NCBI GenBank assembly: GCA_964600845.1
Contig: CAZRJW010000034.1
Span: 1 to 9,213, forward strand
Source: JAGOTP01 sp964600845
GTDB taxonomy: Bacteria; Patescibacteriota; Patescibacteriia; 2-12-FULL-60-25
Reading direction: 5' to 3'
DNA: 9,213 bases
Position 1 is the stretch's first letter. Each line of letters opens with the position of its first letter. A program made the translations under genes and the position numbers. Shown here piece by piece: positions 6,454-9,213 of the stretch. The notes below the pieces were generated by a model, which was given only the letters and a program-made list of their open reading frames with translations, ran no database searches and had not been told where the DNA came from.

Positions 6454-7050
6454 TTAGGCACGACTCTTTTTCAGTGAGGGCTTTTTAAGGCAAAGAATGG
6501 CTAACAACGTTCCAACGACGACTACCAGAGTTACTGGATACAGCCAAACAGCGAAGCCGGTATCGGTGCCAATGAAGACGGTGAATAAATTCAATAAGAC
6601 ACCGAGGAAAAAGATCGTCCAAGCGACCCGACTTTCGCTCTGAGGTTTTTTTAACGCTTTTTTGATGGTTGGAATATAGCCACTCACATAGACACAAAGA
6701 TTCATGATGAGCGCGAGGAGTGCATTCCCTGTGAGCCACCAAATGAACAAGCTCCCGAGACAAATCGCGAGTGAGAGTTGGTCTGTCCTTGACCAGCCCC
6801 CAACACCGAAGCGAAGGGAGAGAACGAAAATCAGAAAACAGCCAACGGCATCGGCGATCGGAACCCAGATCGCTTCAGTCGTTCCGGTTCCAAGGACGCT
6901 GAATAGAATGGTGGCCGTTGATAGCGACCAAATGAACCAACTCATCCTGCTAGGGATCGTCTTTTTCTTGAAGACCTCGTACATGTACGGAATGTAGCCG
7001 CTGATGAGGAGGACGCCGGAAGCGAGGCCGATGATTTGGGGAAGGGTCAT
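6454..7050 (-). CDS. Tandem PQ-loop-like (SWEET/SemiSWEET-fold) integral membrane protein
   Basis: A 198-residue hydrophobic protein with about six to seven predicted membrane helices and a basic C-terminal tail (KKPSLKKSRA). Two internal repeats are visible. SGYIPYMYEVFKKKTIPSRM (17-36) recurs as SGYIPTIKKALKKPQSESRV (about 123-142), each followed by a W-rich helix (SWFIWSL, AWTIFFLG). A helix ending in a Pro-containing turn and a basic cytoplasmic loop is typical of PQ-loop/MtN3 (SemiSWEET, SWEET) transporters, so this looks like a fused duplication of a three-helix unit. The transported substrate cannot be told. It is cotranscribed with the hydrolase gene downstream (6-nt gap). The ATG at 7050 overlaps the stop of a short upstream reading frame as ATGA, and no SD is visible. 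The repeat is seen directly; the family assignment is by motif resemblance only. Confidence 0.7.
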   Translation of the reverse strand: MTLPQIIGLASGVLLISGYIPYMYEVFKKKTIPSRMSWFIWSLSTATILFSVLGTGTTEAIWVPIADAVGCFLIFVLSLRFGVGGWSRTDQLSLAICLGSLFIWWLTGNALLALIMNLCVYVSGYIPTIKKALKKPQSESRVAWTIFFLGVLLNLFTVFIGTDTGFAVWLYPVTLVVVVGTLLAILCLKKPSLKKSRA

Positions 7051-7148
7051 ATAATTGGTTCAAGGTGCTCTACATGTTGTTTAAATCGATCAAGAATCGC
7101 TTGCCAGTGCTCGAGGCGCGGGTGTCTGGTATGGGTGGGGAGATGGAA
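7047..7148 (-). pseudogene. Possible 3' remnant of a decayed gene
   Basis: On the minus strand a 33-codon frame, opened by a TAA at 7151-7149 and lacking any start codon, reads as plausible protein (FHLPTHTRHPRLEHWQAILD, then RFKQHVEHLEPII). It ends in TGA overlapping the membrane-protein ATG (ATGA), the junction expected between operon genes. Just upstream, in another frame, the text (SYSPLRYLTARRNN) could be its continuation after a frameshift. I do not recognise the family. It may be the tail of a gene broken by mutation or by assembly error, or chance. Confidence 0.3.
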
Positions 7149-7282
7149 TTATTTCGCCGAGCAGTTAAATATCGGAGAGGCGAATAGCTAAAGATTGCGT
7201 TAAGCCTAACACGGTGAGATGAGGAGTGTCACTCGATCCGTGGATCGGTTTCGAATGGCTCGATATCGAACGGAGGTAAAAC

Positions 7283-7307
7283 AAAAACAACCTCCAAGGT
7301 TGTTTTT
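7283..7307 (-). terminator. Terminator of tRNA-Ser(TGA)
   Basis: A hairpin with arms AAAAACAACCT (7283-7293) and AGGTTGTTTTT (7297-7307) lies 6 nt past the tRNA 3' end on the minus strand, with a T-rich tail in that direction. The perfect symmetry would let it work on either strand. Confidence 0.85.
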
Positions 7308-7311
7308 TTGT

Positions 7312-7402
<91 letters not shown>

Positions 7403-7667
7403 GTGCTCGGCTTATTGCGCTGACCATCCGTTCGTCCGTCTGCTGACGAACTCACTACGGTCTGCGCAATGCCTGCGCTTTAGCTTCGCTAGACCGACAC
7501 CGAAATAAGCGAATCAAACTGGAAGGCAGACGGCGGAAGGATAGACAATAATAGGGGAGTTGTCGAGCGGTGGGTGTGGCTATTCGGTTCCTGAACGAGG
7601 CTTCCGGCTGTGTGCCCCTTTGTATGCGTAAACAGGCTTTTCACCTGCGTTTGGCGCACGTCTGCTT
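7403..7667. other. Gene-poor spacer between tRNA-Ser(TGA) and the promoter of the orphan gene
   Basis: About 265 bases with no convincing coding frame, hairpin terminator or repeat. Open frames that cross it on the minus strand lack start signals and overlap the well-supported plus-strand gene at 7742. It presumably holds the tRNA promoter, but no good -35/-10 pair is seen. Confidence 0.5.
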
Positions 7668-7696
7668 TTGACAGGGGAAGGAACATATAATAGGAT
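7668..7696 (+). promoter_or_regulatory. Promoter of the orphan gene at 7742
   Basis: TTGACA (7668-7673) is followed after 17 nt by TAGGAT (7691-7696). A perfect TATAAT (7686-7691) overlaps but is only 12 nt from the -35 box. The leader would be about 40 nt with a purine-rich SD before the ATG. Confidence 0.65.
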
Positions 7697-7741
7697 ATTT
7701 TTCCTGCCTTCAGGTGTTGGTGGGGAGAGGAAGAGGAACTG

Positions 7742-8197
7742 ATGGACGTGTTGTATGGAAGAACAGATTTGGTGGTGGATGAGCTCATCCGGGATCTGAA
7801 GTTGCTCCTCATGTGGCTGGAGGATTCCAGGCGAGGAGATCCGAACGCCAAGTGGCAGATTCACGGGGTGATGATGTATCGAGCGGCATCCGTCCCTGAG
7901 CCGGGGGATGGTATCGAGGAGTTCCGCGCGCAACAGGAGGCGCACTTCCTTCGTCAGCTAGAGGCACGAGCCGAAGCAGACTTCGCGAAGGGAGGAGAGG
8001 ACTCGGCGGTCGCGGTCATGCAGCTCCTTCATCGCGCCCGTACGGATCGAGGGCTTCGTCGCCAGCTGGTGACCCTGCTTCAGCTGATCGGCTATACGCC
8101 GTTCAAGTTCAAGGAAGTGATCGAAGGGGGTCTCGCTCCCCAGGAGCTCCAAGGAGGTGGCGACAAAAAGAAGAAGACGAGGTCTCAGAGGAAATAA
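7742..8197 (+). CDS. Hypothetical protein, helical with a Lys/Arg-rich tail
   Basis: A 151-residue protein that I do not recognise. It is rich in charged and helix-forming residues, with heptad-like stretches around 5-28 (YGRTDLVVDELIRDLKLLLM) and 58-84, an Arg-rich helix (LLHRARTDRGLRRQLVTLLQ) at about 95-114, then GYTPFKFKEVIEGG and a basic tail GGGDKKKKTRSQRK. No signal peptide, membrane segment, cysteines or catalytic motif is seen. A basic flexible tail suggests nucleic-acid or ribosome contact, but that is inference. It has its own promoter (7668-7696) and an AGAGGA SD 4 nt before the ATG. It sits alone between two oppositely oriented tRNA-Ser genes, and its GC-rich third positions and SD resemble the PP2C gene more than the other neighbours. 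Overlapping minus-strand frames lack comparable signals. Confidence 0.75.
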   Translation: MDVLYGRTDLVVDELIRDLKLLLMWLEDSRRGDPNAKWQIHGVMMYRAASVPEPGDGIEEFRAQQEAHFLRQLEARAEADFAKGGEDSAVAVMQLLHRARTDRGLRRQLVTLLQLIGYTPFKFKEVIEGGLAPQELQGGGDKKKKTRSQRK

Positions 8198-8279
8198 GCC
8201 CGCTCCCGCGGCGTCCGCAGCATACTCGCGCGGTCCAGGGGGCGGGTGTGTTGTTTTTAGGCGTTTTCCCCGTTATTCC

Positions 8280-8308
8280 TTGATCGGTCTGCGAGGAGCT
8301 GTTACCAT
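8280..8308 (+). promoter_or_regulatory. Promoter of tRNA-Ser(GCT)
   Basis: TTGATC (8280-8285), a 17-nt spacer and TACCAT (8303-8308) would start transcription about 19 nt before the tRNA 5' end. The spacing is ideal and the -10 fair. The stretch from 8198 to 8279 shows nothing else. Confidence 0.6.
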
Positions 8309-8333
8309 CTCCCAGACCTTCAGCGCCTACCAC

Positions 8334-8425
8334 GGAGAGGTACCCAAGAGGCTGAAGGGGCGGGTTTGCTAAACCTGTAGGGGGCCAAAAGCCCCGCGAG
8401 GGTTCGAATCCCTCCCTCTCCGCCA
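8334..8425 (+). tRNA. tRNA-Ser (anticodon GCT), CCA encoded
   Basis: Acceptor GGAGAGG (8334-8340) pairs with CCTCTCC (8415-8421), followed by discriminator G and CCA (8423-8425). The anticodon loop TTGCTAA carries GCT between CGGGT and ACCTG. A long variable arm (GGGGCCAAAAGCCCC) marks a class II Ser tRNA, and the T arm is GAGGGTTCGAATCCCTC. It reads AGC/AGU codons. Acceptor and T-arm sequences match those of the tRNA-Ser(TGA) at 7313-7402. Confidence 0.96.
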
Positions 8426-8430
8426 TATAC

Positions 8431-8454
8431 GAAACCGTCCGAAAGGGCGGTTTC
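8431..8454 (+). terminator. Terminator-like hairpin after tRNA-Ser(GCT)
   Basis: GAAACCGTCC (8431-8440) and GGGCGGTTTC (8445-8454) form a 10-bp stem with one wobble and a GAAA tetraloop, 5 nt past the tRNA. The following bases (GTGTTATTAATATT) are A/T-rich but not a clean T-run, so termination may be partial. Confidence 0.7.
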
Positions 8455-8474
8455 GTGTTATTAATATTAAAATC

Positions 8475-8526
8475 TTGACGGATTACGGAGATCGGGTTAG
8501 TGTGAATAAACGTTCTACTATATTAT
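8475..8526 (+). promoter_or_regulatory. Promoter region of the XRE regulator gene
   Basis: Two readings are possible. TTGACG (8475-8480) with a 17-nt spacer to TAGTGT (8498-8503) would give a leader of about 25 nt. Alternatively the AT-rich TATATTAT (8519-8526) is a -10 box ending 9-11 nt before the ATG, the same leaderless geometry as lysW and lysJ, though without a good -35. Confidence 0.4.
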
Positions 8527-8535
8527 TCTTTGATT

Positions 8536-8763
8536 ATGGCTCCTACCAAAAAACCTCGCTACACCTTGAACAAGGTCGCTGCCACGATCAAGCGTCTTCG
8601 TACAGAGAAGGACTTGACTCGTGATGAGCTCGCGCGTGAAGCAAAAGTAAACTACAACACGATCATTAAATTGGAATCGGGGGCAAACAAGAATCCAACC
8701 GCTAAAACATTGATTGGACTCTCCGGCGTCTTTGGTTGCACGATTGACGATTTGTTGTCCTAA
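8536..8763 (+). CDS. Small XRE/Cro-family helix-turn-helix regulator
   Basis: A 75-residue DNA-binding protein made of little more than one HTH_3 domain. LNKVAATIKRLRTEKDLTRD (11-30) forms helix 1 and the lead-in to helix 2. ELAREAKVNYNTIIKLESGA (31-50) is the helix-turn-helix, with the family signature of a small residue in the turn and an I-x-K-x-E-x-G ending. NPTAKTLIGLSGVFGCTIDDLLS closes the fold. There is no ligand-binding or toxin-partner domain. Proteins of this size act as dimeric repressors of nearby or unlinked genes. The ATG at 8536 is chosen; a TTG at 8530 adds two residues and also lacks an SD. The gene has its own promoter region and ends before a strong hairpin. Its target is unknown; the inverted repeat at 8784-8813 is one candidate. 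Confidence 0.88.
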   Translation: MAPTKKPRYTLNKVAATIKRLRTEKDLTRDELAREAKVNYNTIIKLESGANKNPTAKTLIGLSGVFGCTIDDLLS

Positions 8764-8777
8764 CCGCCAGAAGCGCC

Positions 8778-8788
8778 TGTGGTAAGAT
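8778..8788 (+). promoter_or_regulatory. Possible extended -10 for the peroxiredoxin gene
   Basis: TGTGG followed by TAAGAT (8783-8788) resembles a -10 with an upstream TG. Transcription would begin about 8795, within the following hairpin and about 40 nt before the peroxiredoxin ATG. No -35 box is found at the right distance. Confidence 0.3.
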
Positions 8789-8813
8789 GAGCTCGTTTTA
8801 ACGAGCTCATCTT
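8784..8813 (+). terminator. Perfect 14-bp inverted repeat: terminator of the XRE gene or operator
   Basis: AAGATGAGCTCGTT (8784-8797) and AACGAGCTCATCTT (8800-8813) are exact inverse complements, so in practice a hairpin with a short T loop, 20 nt past the XRE stop. The T-tract after it (TTTGT) is short. The perfect symmetry also suits binding by a dimeric regulator, and the left arm overlaps a possible -10 box. Confidence 0.65.
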
Positions 8814-8833
8814 TGTATCTACCTCACCTCCTT

Positions 8834-9213
8834 ATGCCTCTTACTGTCGGTCAAAAAGCCCCTGCCTTCCGCCTTCCTGATCAGGCGGGGGTTGAACATG
8901 CCTTGTCGGACTCTGCAGGATCGTGGGTCGTGCTCTATTTTTATCCAAAGGATGATACGCCAGGCTGTACGAAAGAGGCCTGTTCGTTCCGGGATACCCT
9001 ACCTAAGTTCAAGAAGGTGGATGCAGTTATCTTTGGGGTGAGCGTGGATTCGGTCAAAAAGCACGCCAAGTTTGCAGAGAAGTACGAACTTCCATTCACG
9101 CTTTTAGCAGATGAAGAAAAAAAGACGGTCAACGATTACGGTGTCTGGGCAAAAAAGAAGTTCATGGGACGTGAATATATGGGAACACTGCGGAATAGCT
9201 TCCTGATCGATCC
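8834..9213 (+). CDS. bcp: Thiol peroxidase of the PrxQ/BCP type, C-terminus cut by window edge
   Basis: The 126 residues present are an atypical 2-Cys peroxiredoxin that should reduce hydrogen peroxide and organic hydroperoxides with electrons from thioredoxin. The N-terminus MPLTVGQKAPAFRLPDQ is the standard start of the fold. YPKDDTPGCTKEAC (37-50) holds the active site: Thr42, the peroxidatic Cys45, and the resolving Cys50 four residues later, which defines the PrxQ group. FGVSVDSVKKHAKFAEKY (67-84), LPFTLLADEEK (86-96) and the conserved Arg120 in TLRNSFLID follow. About 25-30 residues should lie beyond the right edge. The ATG at 8834 has no SD upstream; the bases before it (CACCTCCTT) are pyrimidine-rich. 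The gene follows the XRE regulator in the same direction, with a hairpin between them. Confidence 0.93.
   Translation, partial: MPLTVGQKAPAFRLPDQAGVEHALSDSAGSWVVLYFYPKDDTPGCTKEACSFRDTLPKFKKVDAVIFGVSVDSVKKHAKFAEKYELPFTLLADEEKKTVNDYGVWAKKKFMGREYMGTLRNSFLID

Noticed and set aside
7580..7945. Minus-strand open frames of about 120 codons opposite the orphan gene
   Set aside because: They lack promoter and SD, and their composition looks like antisense; the plus-strand gene has promoter, SD and protein-like sequence.
8825..8833. CACCTCCTT just before the peroxiredoxin ATG, identical to the usual 16S rRNA anti-SD tail
   Set aside because: It is on the sense strand, so it cannot pair with the rRNA tail; probably chance in a pyrimidine-rich leader.

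Overview
The window (9,213 bp, roughly 50-55 % GC by eye) reads as a compact bacterial chromosome segment, with short intergenic gaps, SD-less starts and the standard code. Its main content is a carrier-protein amino-acid pathway: lysW-lysX-lysY-lysZ in one minus-strand operon, and lysJ in a second minus-strand unit. Both units begin with near-identical sigma70-type promoters whose -10 box lies only 9-11 nt before the start codon, so their mRNAs are probably leaderless or nearly so. Short proteins, the small XRE regulator and scarce Shine-Dalgarno sites fit a Patescibacteria/CPR-type bacterium. That placement is inference (about even odds); Deinococcus-Thermus or Chloroflexota relatives also carry LysW.

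Layout. 1-584 (minus): N-terminal 194 residues of a class II glutamine amidotransferase of the YafJ/DUG3 type, running off the left edge. 586-1752 (minus): LysJ aminotransferase, ending 1 nt before the amidotransferase start. 1896-2717 (plus): a PP2C-type phosphatase with a proper SD, sitting between lysJ and the rest of the pathway. 2838-2869: a terminator between convergent genes. 2880-5796 (minus): lysZ, lysY, lysX, lysW. 5851-7050 (minus): a small alpha/beta hydrolase and a tandem PQ-loop-like membrane protein, with a possible decayed gene upstream. 7313-7402 (minus): tRNA-Ser(TGA). 7742-8197 (plus): an orphan 151-residue protein. 8334-8425 (plus): tRNA-Ser(GCT). 8536-8763 (plus): a small XRE regulator. 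8834-end (plus): a PrxQ/BCP peroxiredoxin, cut by the right edge.

How the genes work together. LysX should ligate an amino acid (alpha-aminoadipate, judging by its FKNS motif) to the C-terminal side-chain carboxyl of LysW. LysZ phosphorylates, LysY reduces and LysJ aminates the carrier-bound intermediate. The releasing peptidase LysK is not in the window.

The most interesting point is a pair of facts. This LysW ends in EDWGQ, not the usual EDWGE, so the residue that should carry the substrate is encoded as Gln. The gene directly after lysJ encodes an N-terminal-Cys glutaminase-fold protein, a fold that hydrolyses gamma-glutamyl amides. It could deamidate the LysW terminus to activate it, or release the product in place of LysK. 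Both roles are hypotheses.
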